A DNA stretch of 64,000 bases. Source: Polaribacter sp. Z022 (GTDB taxonomy: Bacteria; Bacteroidota; Bacteroidia; Flavobacteriales; Flavobacteriaceae). A program made the translations under genes and the position numbers. This document shows, one piece after another, positions 45,769-54,523 of this stretch (its first letter is position 1; each line of letters begins with the position of its first letter). Below the pieces are notes generated by a model, which was given only the letters and a program-made list of their open reading frames with translations, did no database searches and was not told where the DNA came from. Where the stretch lies: the NCBI RefSeq assembly GCF_023555495.1, contig NZ_JALCZO010000005.1, positions 124,001 through 188,000 of the forward strand, read 5' to 3'.

Positions 45769-45870
45769 GATACAATAAATGTATCCTCAAAAACAATAAC
45801 TCTTGTATTGTTAGAGAACTTTACAGTAACTAATTATAAAAAACCGAAACTATAATTTTCGGTTTTTTTT
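45769..45870 (+). terminator. Three stacked inverted repeats between the two carrageenase genes
   Basis: In order: GATACA-ATAAA-TGTATC (45769-45785), AACAATA-actcttg-TATTGTT (45792-45812) and a terminator-like AAAAACCGAAA stem with a T-run (45838-45870). The last ends only 20 bases before the next start codon, leaving no room for a promoter downstream, so it may be a leader attenuator or a partial terminator. Confidence 0.5.
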
Positions 45871-45890
45871 ATAATAATGAATGTTTTTAA

Positions 45891-47441
45891 ATGAATATTT
45901 TAAATAAATACATCTTAATTTTTATACTATTAAAATCAGTTTTATCTTTTTCTCAAATAGATAATGAAGCTAATTTTTATACACCCATTGCTAATGCAAA
46001 TTATCATAAAAATTTAGTTACAGATTATAATGTAGATATCAATTTTGCAACAGATGATAGTAGCAAAACTCAAACAGCAATAGATGATATTTCTACAAAC
46101 GGAGGAGGTGTATTAACAATCCCTTCAGGAAATTATAGTCTTGGAGATATCAATTTAAAATCGAATGTTCATATAAAAATTGATGAAAATGCTGTAATCA
46201 GACCTTTTTATGAAATACCAAGTGATGGTAAATTAAAAAATTATGCAATATTTAAGTTAGGCAGCAATACAAACCCAATTCAAAATATTTCAATAACGAG
46301 TCTTTCTAATAATAGGTTTACAGTAGATTTAACTAATAACAACAACCCAAATGTTGCTGTGGTAAACTGTCAAAAAGTGACGAATTTTAAAATAGCAAAT
46401 TTTAATGTTTTAGATAGTTATACAAAATTTTCTGCGGTAACCACAGGAGGAGATGATTATAATGGATCTTATTTGTTTCCAAAAAATGGTGTAGTTAAAG
46501 ATATAGATGTACAAAATGCACATTATGGTTATGGAGTTGTACAAACACAATCTGCGGAAAATATGTTGTTCAAAGATTTATCTGGTACAGGAGGAGCTAC
46601 TTTACGATTAGAAACAGGTTTTACAGGGTTAAATAATTTACAAGGAAGTAATTTATCTAGTGGAGTAAAAAGAATAGGTGGAATTCACAAAATGGTGGCA
46701 AGAAATATTTCATGTACTAATGGTAATTCTGCGCTAATGGTATCTCCACATGCAATGCATAATGGAACTGTAGATGCAGAAGGGATTCATAGCATTAGTG
46801 CAGGTTTTGCAGTAAGAGTAGAAGCTGGTTTTATCTCAAATAAATATGATCAAACAATTGGGTTAACTGTGGGTACTTTTGAGCAGGTAAGAATAAAAAA
46901 TGTAACTGCTACCTATGGTGAAAAAGCAGAAATAAAATCGAAACATTTTAATTATTACCCTTCAGAAATTACACCTCCTACAACTGTTGCAAGTTACATT
47001 AACGAAAACGAAACTAAAGTTTATGTTGGGGCATCTATAGCCTCTGTTTTAGCAGATGCAAATTACACTTGTACTAATGGAGTAAAAACTGTAATTGTAG
47101 AAGAACCAATAAATGGAACAGGTTTTTTATATCAAGAAGATATAATTCCTGCAGAATACTTAACAATAGATTGTAGTACTTTATCAAATTCAGATAAAGG
47201 TTTAAAAGAAAGTCTTTTTAATATGTATCCAAATCCAACTTCAAATTCTCTTTATTTTAGAAATGTAGAAGGTTTAAAAAGTGTTGCTCTTTTTACTTTA
47301 TCAGGTACAGAAGTTATAAAATTAGATAAGTTAAGAACTTCAGTTGTTAAATTAGATCTATCAAATTTAGCAAAAGGAATGTACATTGTAAAATGCTTAA
47401 TTGATGATTCTTATGTCATCAAAAAAATAATACTCAAATAA
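45891..47441 (+). CDS. Iota-carrageenase-family (GH82) beta-helix protein with T9SS tail
   Basis: The 516-residue protein has a signal peptide (MNILNKYILIFILLKSVLSF), a right-handed beta-helix domain (about 45-420) and a T9SS type A tail (MYPNPTSNSLYFRNVEGLKS to VIKKIILK). The core aligns by eye with Alteromonas CgiA: NAHYGYGVVQTQSAENMLFK, GGATLRLETG, NGNSALMVSPHAMHNGTVDA and VYVGASIASVLADANYTC. By that alignment Gln218, Glu241 and His287 are kept, but the residue two after Glu241 is Gly243 where the characterised enzyme has its second catalytic Asp. A 10-residue insertion follows. It may cut a different carrageenan or use another base. It heads a long run of genes to 61093. Confidence 0.82.
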   Translation: MNILNKYILIFILLKSVLSFSQIDNEANFYTPIANANYHKNLVTDYNVDINFATDDSSKTQTAIDDISTNGGGVLTIPSGNYSLGDINLKSNVHIKIDENAVIRPFYEIPSDGKLKNYAIFKLGSNTNPIQNISITSLSNNRFTVDLTNNNNPNVAVVNCQKVTNFKIANFNVLDSYTKFSAVTTGGDDYNGSYLFPKNGVVKDIDVQNAHYGYGVVQTQSAENMLFKDLSGTGGATLRLETGFTGLNNLQGSNLSSGVKRIGGIHKMVARNISCTNGNSALMVSPHAMHNGTVDAEGIHSISAGFAVRVEAGFISNKYDQTIGLTVGTFEQVRIKNVTATYGEKAEIKSKHFNYYPSEITPPTTVASYINENETKVYVGASIASVLADANYTCTNGVKTVIVEEPINGTGFLYQEDIIPAEYLTIDCSTLSNSDKGLKESLFNMYPNPTSNSLYFRNVEGLKSVALFTLSGTEVIKLDKLRTSVVKLDLSNLAKGMYIVKCLIDDSYVIKKIILK

Positions 47442-47467
47442 AACTCTAACTAAAAGAAACCTATAGA

Positions 47468-48934
47468 ATGAAAATAATTCAGAAAAATAACTACTTAGTT
47501 TTAGCTCTTATTACCTTTTTGTTAATAGGGTGTTCGCAAGAACCAAAACAAAAAGAGATAAAAAAGAATCAACCCAATATCATTTTATTTGTAGCAGATG
47601 ATCATGGTACAGATGCAATTGGTGCTTATGGTAACAAAGTAATTCAAACACCAAATTTAGATAAATTAGCATCTGAAGGAGTTAAGTTTAATAATGCATA
47701 TTGCACAAGTGCAAGTTGTGCAGCAAGTAGATCTGTTATTCTTTCTGGTAAATTTGGTCATGCAACTGGTTCTTATGGTCATGTGCATGATTATCATCAC
47801 TTTAGTACATATGAAGGAGAAACCTCTTTACCTGTTATCATGGAAAAACAAGGTTATGAAACTGCAAGAATTGGTAAATATCATGTTGCTCCAGAAAAAG
47901 TATATCATTTTAATACTGTTTTAGAAGCAGACCCTAGAAATACTGTAGAAATGGCAGAAGTTTGTGCAGATGTTTTAAAATCTGACAAACCTTTCTTCTT
48001 ATATTTTTGTACAGATGATCCTCACAGAGGTCATCCTTTTGAACCAGATCCTTGGGATACACCAAATACATTTGGAAATAAAAAAGGAGGTTACACAGGT
48101 GTAAATGAAATTACTTATAAACCAGAAGATGTTTTAGTACCTTCTTTTTTACCTGATACTAAACAAAGTAGAGAAGAGATTGCACAATATTACCAAAGTG
48201 TTTCAAGAATAGATCAAGGTTTTGGTAAGTTAATGAAAATGTTAAAAGACACAGGTAAAGATAAAAACACAATTGTTATCTATATTTCTGATAACGGTAT
48301 GGCTTTTCCAGGTGCAAAAACTACAGTGCACGAACCAGGAATTAAATTGCCTTGTATTATAAAAGACCCAACCAAAGGAGTTAAAAACGCAACAAATAAT
48401 GCAATGATTTCTTGGGTAGATTTAACGCCAACTATTTTAGACATGGCAAAAATTGACTACAATAAAGAGCAATTTCATGGTAAGTCTTTCAATCCTATTA
48501 TTAAAGAATCAAATCCTGAAGGATGGGATGAAATTTATGCATCACACACATTTCATGAGATAACAATGTATTACCCAATGAGAGTGGTTAGAAGTAAAAA
48601 TTACAAACTAATTTGGAATATCGCTTGGAGATTAGAATATCCATTCGCCTCAGATTTATGGGCTTCTTCTACATGGCAAGGGATTTACAGAAATAAAATT
48701 GAAAATTTTGGACCAAAAAAAGTACAAGATTATCTCTTTAGACCTGAGTTTGAATTGTATGACTTGGCAAAAGACCCAGATGAGTTAAATAATTTAGCAA
48801 CACAAAAAGAATTTGGAGAGGTTTTTGAAACCATGAAAAATAAAATGAAACAGTTTCAGACAAAAACAAAAGATCCTTGGAATATAATGTGGGGTCATGA
48901 TGCATCTTTACAAGGTTCTGGAGTTAATTTGTAA
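47468..48934 (+). CDS. S1-family sulfatase lipoprotein (active site C-A-A-S-R)
   Basis: This 488-residue lipoprotein (lipobox Cys22 in LLIGCSQEPK) has the sulfatase metal motif FVADDHGTDAIGAYG and the formylglycine site Cys84 in TSASCAASRSVILSGK. The P of C-x-P-x-R is Ala here, still allowed by anaerobic maturases (C-x-[PA]-x-R). IARIGKYHV-like GKYH, TDDPHRGHPF and ISDNGMAFPGAKTT complete the fold. It removes a sulfate ester from a glycan in the periplasm; the position on galactose cannot be told. It lies 26 bases after the GH82 gene in one transcript. Confidence 0.88.
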   Translation: MKIIQKNNYLVLALITFLLIGCSQEPKQKEIKKNQPNIILFVADDHGTDAIGAYGNKVIQTPNLDKLASEGVKFNNAYCTSASCAASRSVILSGKFGHATGSYGHVHDYHHFSTYEGETSLPVIMEKQGYETARIGKYHVAPEKVYHFNTVLEADPRNTVEMAEVCADVLKSDKPFFLYFCTDDPHRGHPFEPDPWDTPNTFGNKKGGYTGVNEITYKPEDVLVPSFLPDTKQSREEIAQYYQSVSRIDQGFGKLMKMLKDTGKDKNTIVIYISDNGMAFPGAKTTVHEPGIKLPCIIKDPTKGVKNATNNAMISWVDLTPTILDMAKIDYNKEQFHGKSFNPIIKESNPEGWDEIYASHTFHEITMYYPMRVVRSKNYKLIWNIAWRLEYPFASDLWASSTWQGIYRNKIENFGPKKVQDYLFRPEFELYDLAKDPDELNNLATQKEFGEVFETMKNKMKQFQTKTKDPWNIMWGHDASLQGSGVNL

Positions 48935-48948
48935 ATAAAAAACAAAAA

Positions 48949-50763
48949 ATGAAAAGCAATACACTTAAAATAATTACGGTTATTATCTTATTTATTTCAG
49001 TTGGGTTTAATGCAACAGAAATCATAAATATTAAGCATGTAAAAGGAGATATGACTTTGGTAGTAAGAGAAGCTATTGAAAATGCAAAAACCAAAGACAT
49101 TAAACTCGTATTCGAAAAAGGAAACTATTTTTTTAAAACAGATTATGCTGTTGGTAAGTATTTATATGTAACAAATCATGGAAATGGTTTTAAGAAAATC
49201 ATTTTTAATTTCGAAGAATTCAATTCTGTAGAAATAGAAGGAAATAACTCTGAGTTCATTTTTAGAGGGCAAGTTTTACCTTTCTACTTTACAAATCTTA
49301 ACAACATAAAAGTTCAGAATATTACCATAGATTGGGATATTCCTTTTTCATTTCAAGGAGATGTTACTGCTATCAATAAAAAAGAAGGTTGGTATGAATT
49401 AAAGCCATATAAGAAAGGGTTTTCTTGGAAATTAAGAAAAGGTAGAATTGAATTTCCAGGAATCAATCATTTTAATTTTACTTCATTAGGTAGCTCATTG
49501 TCTCATGATAAAGAAACCAAAGCAGTAGATTATGGTGCTTGGGATCAAGGTTTAAAATCTAATTATGTAGAAAAACGTCCAAATGGAATTTTACGTTTTT
49601 ATGATAAAGGCTTAAAAAAATATCCAAGAGTTGGTTCAGTTTTTCAATCTAAAGGTGATAAAAAAAGCAACAGATATGCACCTGCTTTTTTAACGAAGAA
49701 TTCTAAAAATGTAACGTTTAATTATGTTACAATTCATCATGCATTAGGTATGGGTTTTTTGTTTGAAAGATCAGAAGATATTAAAATTTTAAATTCAGGA
49801 ATTTTCATAAGAGAAGGTTCAGACAGAGTAATGTCTATAGTAGCAGATGCAACCCATTTTGCCAACTGTAAAGGAGATATTTTAATTGAAGGTTGTCGTT
49901 TTGAAGGGATGTATGATGATGGAACAAACGTACATGGAACCTATGTTGAGGTAAATAAAATATTGGATAATAAAACTGTGAGAGTTGCTTTAAAACACGA
50001 TCAGCAAATGGGATTTGAATTTGCTGGTGTTGATGATGAAATTTGGTTTATAAAGCAACCAAATCCAAAAAGAGCAGAAACAAATACAGTTACTTCAGTT
50101 AGAGTAATTAATGATTATTTTACAGATTTAACGTTTGCAAATGAAATTCCTTCAGATTTAAAAACAGGAGATATTCTAGAAAACAAAACTTGGAATCCAA
50201 CTTTTACAATGCGTAAAAATGTGATTAGAGATCACAGAGCAAGAAATATTATTATAAAAACACCAAAGAAAATAATTATTGAAGACAATGATTTATCATC
50301 TATGATGTCATCTATCATGTTAAGAGGAGAAACTTTTTATTGGTTTGAATCTGGTAATGTAGAAGAAGTAATTATAAGAAACAACAGGTTTGTAGATTGT
50401 GCCTATGGAGGTATGGAACATGCTATTTTAAAGGTGTCTCCAAGGTTAGGTAAAACTTTTGATAAAACCATTACTTACGATAGAAATATCACTTTTGAAA
50501 ACAATAAAATTGAAACTTTTGGCAATAGAATTATTTGGGCAGATAGAGTAGATGGCTTAACTATTAAAGGTAATACCATCAAACAAACTACCACTTTTAA
50601 AGCTCAATTTCCAAATGCTTATTTATTTGATTTAATTCATTGTGATAATGTAGAAATTACAAAAAATTCTTACTCAGGTAATCATAAGAATGTTTTAAAA
50701 GCAGATGATAATTCAAGCAAAACACTAAAAATTAAGAAAAATAAAGGGTTTAATAATCTATAA
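48949..50763 (+). CDS. GH110 exo-alpha-1,3-galactosidase
   Basis: The 604-residue exported protein is a right-handed parallel beta-helix with repeats such as NSVEIEGNNSEF, NNIKVQNITIDW and VEEVIIRNNRFVDCAYGG. Three Asp residues have the spacing of the GH110 catalytic set: Asp300 in SIVADATHF, and Asp323-Asp324 in EGMYDDGTNVHGTYVEV. Characterised marine GH110 enzymes remove terminal alpha-1,3-galactose and act on lambda-carrageenan-type fragments after sulfate removal. That fits a step after endo-cleavage by the upstream carrageenase. The signal peptide ends near residue 22, and the gene begins 14 bases after the sulfatase. Confidence 0.82.
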   Translation: MKSNTLKIITVIILFISVGFNATEIINIKHVKGDMTLVVREAIENAKTKDIKLVFEKGNYFFKTDYAVGKYLYVTNHGNGFKKIIFNFEEFNSVEIEGNNSEFIFRGQVLPFYFTNLNNIKVQNITIDWDIPFSFQGDVTAINKKEGWYELKPYKKGFSWKLRKGRIEFPGINHFNFTSLGSSLSHDKETKAVDYGAWDQGLKSNYVEKRPNGILRFYDKGLKKYPRVGSVFQSKGDKKSNRYAPAFLTKNSKNVTFNYVTIHHALGMGFLFERSEDIKILNSGIFIREGSDRVMSIVADATHFANCKGDILIEGCRFEGMYDDGTNVHGTYVEVNKILDNKTVRVALKHDQQMGFEFAGVDDEIWFIKQPNPKRAETNTVTSVRVINDYFTDLTFANEIPSDLKTGDILENKTWNPTFTMRKNVIRDHRARNIIIKTPKKIIIEDNDLSSMMSSIMLRGETFYWFESGNVEEVIIRNNRFVDCAYGGMEHAILKVSPRLGKTFDKTITYDRNITFENNKIETFGNRIIWADRVDGLTIKGNTIKQTTTFKAQFPNAYLFDLIHCDNVEITKNSYSGNHKNVLKADDNSSKTLKIKKNKGFNNL

Positions 50764-50765
50764 TT

Positions 50766-52202
50766 ATGAGAAACTCCAAATTTGGACTTCTTCTTTTTAC
50801 GGTATTGTTACTGTTCAATTGTAAAAAGCGTGTCCAAAAAATAGTAGAAGAACCTAATCAAGTAGTCTTATTAGAAGGAGAATCTAATATGGCAGGAGCA
50901 GGAAATAAGCTAGAGAAATATTCTCATGAGCCATTTACTATTTTAAATATGTTTCCAGATCATGGATTTACTGATCCTCATACAATAATTGATAACGGAA
51001 GACTTTTTCTTTTTGGAGGTCATGACGAGTCGTGGAATACTGTTGATACTTGGAGAATGGATAGGTGGGAGATTTGGTCAACTTCCAATTTAAAAGATTG
51101 GAAACACGAAAGTAATATCTTTCCAAAAGATACTTATATAGGTAATTATTCTAATTGTTGGGCTGGAGATATTATAAAAAAAGACGATAAATATTATTGG
51201 TATTTTTCCAACAAAAATATAGATACAGGAGTTATGGTTTCCGATTCACCTACAGGACCATTTAAAGACGTTCTCGGAAAACCATTATTGCCTAAAGACA
51301 TCATAAAAGGACATCCATACGATCCTGAGGTTTATGAAGAAAACGGAGTTTATACCATGTTTTTTTCTGCAGGAACTTACTATGCTGTAACACTTGCAGA
51401 TGATATGATTTCCCTTGCAGATAAGCCACAGCCTATTGTGGTAAAAACAAAAGACGGAAAGAAAAAATTTACAAATGATAAATCTACTGTTTTTAAAAAA
51501 GGCGATAATTATTACTTGGTTTGGGGATCAAATTATGCCATGTCAAAACACCTTCGAGGACCTTATATTTATCAAGGGAAATTTCTAAAAGGAGGGCATA
51601 ATAATGTGTTTCAATGGAATGGACAATGGTATGTGATTATGGAAAATAAAGATATTAGTTTGTTTTATCGAGGCGTTTCGTTAAAACCATTATACTTTAA
51701 TGAAGACGGAACGATAAAAATTCCAAAAGGAGACAAAGAATATCCTCATGATGGACGCACTTGGACGTTTTCTCATTCTGAAATGGGCTGGAAAACCGTT
51801 AAAGGACCTCATTTAGAATGGAACAAAAACGGAAGTATTAAAGGTAAAGTATCCAAAAACACAACCATTGAAAGTAGTATGTGGTTACTAACAAACCTCA
51901 CAAACTATCATACTTTAGAAATCAAATTAAAAAACCAAAGTGAAGCTACTCAAGCAAGAGTTTCAATAGCATCCTATGATATTGAAAAAGGTAAACGATT
52001 TTGGTTAGATAATAAGATTTACTGGGAAAAAGAGCAAAGTGTATTTATTGATATAGTACCAAATAGTAACGAATTTTTAAGTTATACAATTGATCTTTCA
52101 AAAGTTGAAAACTTAAAAACATTTTTAAAACAACTAAGAATAGAACCTGCTGTTAGAGAAAAAAAAGGGAGTTGGGAAATAGAATATATAAGTATTAAAT
52201 AA
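50766..52202 (+). CDS. GH43-like beta-propeller lipoprotein with esterase-like N-terminal block
   Basis: The 478-residue lipoprotein (Cys19) has a five-bladed propeller of the GH43/GH32 type: FTDPHTIIDNGRLFLFGGHD with the base Asp70, WAGDIIKKDDKYYWYFS, HPYDPEVYEENGVYTMFFS and FTNDKSTVFKKGDNYYLVWG, and then a C-terminal beta-sandwich (about 370-478). Between lipobox and propeller, residues 32-47 (QVVLLEGESNMAGAGN) match 12 of 16 positions of the catalytic N-terminus of the esterase at 54524 (QVLLLAGQSNMAGAGD). Codon choice looks somewhat richer in C/G third bases than neighbours (for example GAC, AAC, CGC), which may reflect transfer. The glycosidic substrate is unknown. It starts 2 bases after the GH110 stop. 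Confidence 0.72.
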   Translation: MRNSKFGLLLFTVLLLFNCKKRVQKIVEEPNQVVLLEGESNMAGAGNKLEKYSHEPFTILNMFPDHGFTDPHTIIDNGRLFLFGGHDESWNTVDTWRMDRWEIWSTSNLKDWKHESNIFPKDTYIGNYSNCWAGDIIKKDDKYYWYFSNKNIDTGVMVSDSPTGPFKDVLGKPLLPKDIIKGHPYDPEVYEENGVYTMFFSAGTYYAVTLADDMISLADKPQPIVVKTKDGKKKFTNDKSTVFKKGDNYYLVWGSNYAMSKHLRGPYIYQGKFLKGGHNNVFQWNGQWYVIMENKDISLFYRGVSLKPLYFNEDGTIKIPKGDKEYPHDGRTWTFSHSEMGWKTVKGPHLEWNKNGSIKGKVSKNTTIESSMWLLTNLTNYHTLEIKLKNQSEATQARVSIASYDIEKGKRFWLDNKIYWEKEQSVFIDIVPNSNEFLSYTIDLSKVENLKTFLKQLRIEPAVREKKGSWEIEYISIK

Positions 52203-52210
52203 TAAAAACT

Positions 52211-54517
52211 ATGAGTTTAAAAAAAGCAATTAATAGCATAAAAGCTATAGCATTTTTAATGGTAATGTTTGTTACAGTTAGTACAAGTGCCCAAATTTTA
52301 GAAAAAGAAGCAAACGCTAAAATTAAAACATTAAAAAAATTAGTTAAAAAAGCTAATAAAAAAGGGATTGATGTTTTAAAAGAAAAAACAACTATTAGAA
52401 CAGCAGAAGTGTTTTTAAAGTATGCCAATTGGGATGAAAAAAACATAGAGCCAAATGCTAATTTATTTAAATTGGTGCCTTCTTTTAAAAAAGAAGCTTC
52501 TAAAATGGCAAGTGAATTGCCAGATTTTGAGAGAAAAGAGGTAAACTTAATGTTAGATAAAGCTATTATAGAAATTAAATCTTTGATAGCTAAAAAAACT
52601 TTTAGAAAACCAACTCCAAAAGTAGATTGGACAAAAGTTTCAGTAGAAAAAGACCAACTAACTTATAAAAATCGTCCTGTATTTTTAGCAGATTATACTT
52701 GGAAACCAAAAATCAAAGAGCTTACAGAATTTCATGGAAATCAAGATGGTTTTTTCTTAACGCCCTCTTATGTTACTGATGAAAGTGGAACAATTCATAA
52801 ATATAGAATGAACTTGTTAAATGAGAAAACAGATGGTTCATTAGGTTTTATTTTTATGAATCATAAAGGAGTTCCAAAATGGTCTAAACAAAAATATGGA
52901 CCCAACTTTAGTATGCGTGAAGACACCTATACTGCATATGATATAGACAATCCAGGAGCAAGAGAAATTCAGCAAAAATTATTGAGTGCTGTTGTGCCAA
53001 AAATGGCTGGTAAAAAGTTTACACAGTTAGGTTATATGTTGTGCAATGAACCTCATTTTTACACCTATAAAGATTCTAGAAGAAAAAAACTGCCTTGGGC
53101 ATCTGGAGGTGTTTCTCATTTTACAATTAGTAAATTTAAAGTTTGGTTATCAGAAAAACATCAGAAAATAGAAAACTTAAATGCTGTTTGGAATACCAAT
53201 TTTAAAGATTTTAACGATGTAAAAATTGATATTCCAATTGATATTGAATTAAAAGGAACTCCAATTTGGTTTGATTGGACTTCTTTTAACATGGATAGAG
53301 TTACAGATTGGTACACGTTCTTAAAATCTGAAATTACCAAACAAGATGCAGATGCAAAAGTGCATCTTAAAATTATGCCAAGTCTTTGGACAGAAAACAA
53401 AAGAGTTCATGGAATAGATTTAGAAGCATTAACGGATTTAAGTGGTATTGTTGGTAATGATTCTGGAGCAGACCATACCAAGATTTGGGGTAAAGCTCAT
53501 GAATGGGAAAAACATTATGCTTTTGAGTGGAGAGAATTATGTATGGGATTTGATTTTATGAAATCTGTAAGCCCAATGAAAATTAATTTTAACTCAGAGT
53601 TACATTATTTGTCTACAGTTAGATCAAGAAAATTGGATTTACATCCATCATATGCAAGAGCAACATTTTGGTTAGCACATTCTTATGGAATGACAGCAAG
53701 TCAAATTTGGTATTGGCCAAGAAATGCAGATGGTTCTATTTCTAAAAAAGCTTTAAAAGACAAAGGATATGCTGGTTCTAATATTCAGCAACCAAGAGTT
53801 ACCAATGAAGTTGCATTAACATTAATAGATTTAAACTCTTATGCAGAAGAAATAATGTCTATTCAAAGACAAAGAAAACCGCTTCGTCTTTTTTATTCTA
53901 AAACATCAGCAATTAACAAAAAAGAACATATGGATGATCTTTTTAAATTGTATGAAAGTTTAAATTTTGAAGGAACTCCATTAGGTTTTGTTACAGAGAA
54001 CATCATTAAAAAACAAGACAATAACTCTTGGGATGTAGTTATGATTCATAAAACTCCTTTTGTTACAAATACTGAATTACAAGCTCTTCAATCGTATTTA
54101 AATAAAGGAGGAACTATTATTATTGATGATGAAAGTTTAGTGAAAAACGAATATGGAAACACTTTATTACCTTTAAAAGAATCAAAAGGAACGATTATTA
54201 AATTGAATGCTATTTCTAAAATAAAAGCAAAAGCATTAAATATTTTAAAGGAAAAACAATTGCTCTCTCAAATAAAAATTGAAGAGAAAAATTCAATGGG
54301 AACTAAAGGTTGTATTTGGCGAGTGGTAAAAAATAAGGAAGGAAATCATGTGCTTTCTGTTGTTAATGTTGGTAAATCAGAGGCAACTCTTTCTATTTCT
54401 TTAAATGATAATAATAATATTGTATGTAAAGATTTAATAAAAGGAATTACTGTTTCTTCAAAACCTGTTTTAAAACCACATGAAGTGTTTTTTGTAGAAA
54501 TTACATCAAAAAAATAA
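52211..54517 (+). CDS. GH42-like beta-galactosidase, exported
   Basis: This 768-residue protein has a signal peptide (to about residue 27), an unusual Lys-rich helical N-terminal extension (28-135), then a TIM barrel of the GH42/GH-A clan type. Candidate acid/base Glu280 is in LGYMLCNEPHFYTY and candidate nucleophile Glu463 in MKINFNSELHYLS. A trimerisation-like alpha/beta domain (about 575-690; VVMIHKTPFVTNTELQ, GGTIIIDDESLV) and a beta-sandwich follow. GH42 enzymes release beta-linked galactose, which fits the beta-1,4 linkage left once GH110 has removed the alpha-1,3-galactose. A different GH-A family is possible. Confidence 0.68.
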   Translation: MSLKKAINSIKAIAFLMVMFVTVSTSAQILEKEANAKIKTLKKLVKKANKKGIDVLKEKTTIRTAEVFLKYANWDEKNIEPNANLFKLVPSFKKEASKMASELPDFERKEVNLMLDKAIIEIKSLIAKKTFRKPTPKVDWTKVSVEKDQLTYKNRPVFLADYTWKPKIKELTEFHGNQDGFFLTPSYVTDESGTIHKYRMNLLNEKTDGSLGFIFMNHKGVPKWSKQKYGPNFSMREDTYTAYDIDNPGAREIQQKLLSAVVPKMAGKKFTQLGYMLCNEPHFYTYKDSRRKKLPWASGGVSHFTISKFKVWLSEKHQKIENLNAVWNTNFKDFNDVKIDIPIDIELKGTPIWFDWTSFNMDRVTDWYTFLKSEITKQDADAKVHLKIMPSLWTENKRVHGIDLEALTDLSGIVGNDSGADHTKIWGKAHEWEKHYAFEWRELCMGFDFMKSVSPMKINFNSELHYLSTVRSRKLDLHPSYARATFWLAHSYGMTASQIWYWPRNADGSISKKALKDKGYAGSNIQQPRVTNEVALTLIDLNSYAEEIMSIQRQRKPLRLFYSKTSAINKKEHMDDLFKLYESLNFEGTPLGFVTENIIKKQDNNSWDVVMIHKTPFVTNTELQALQSYLNKGGTIIIDDESLVKNEYGNTLLPLKESKGTIIKLNAISKIKAKALNILKEKQLLSQIKIEEKNSMGTKGCIWRVVKNKEGNHVLSVVNVGKSEATLSISLNDNNNIVCKDLIKGITVSSKPVLKPHEVFFVEITSKK

Positions 54518-54523
54518 ATAAAA

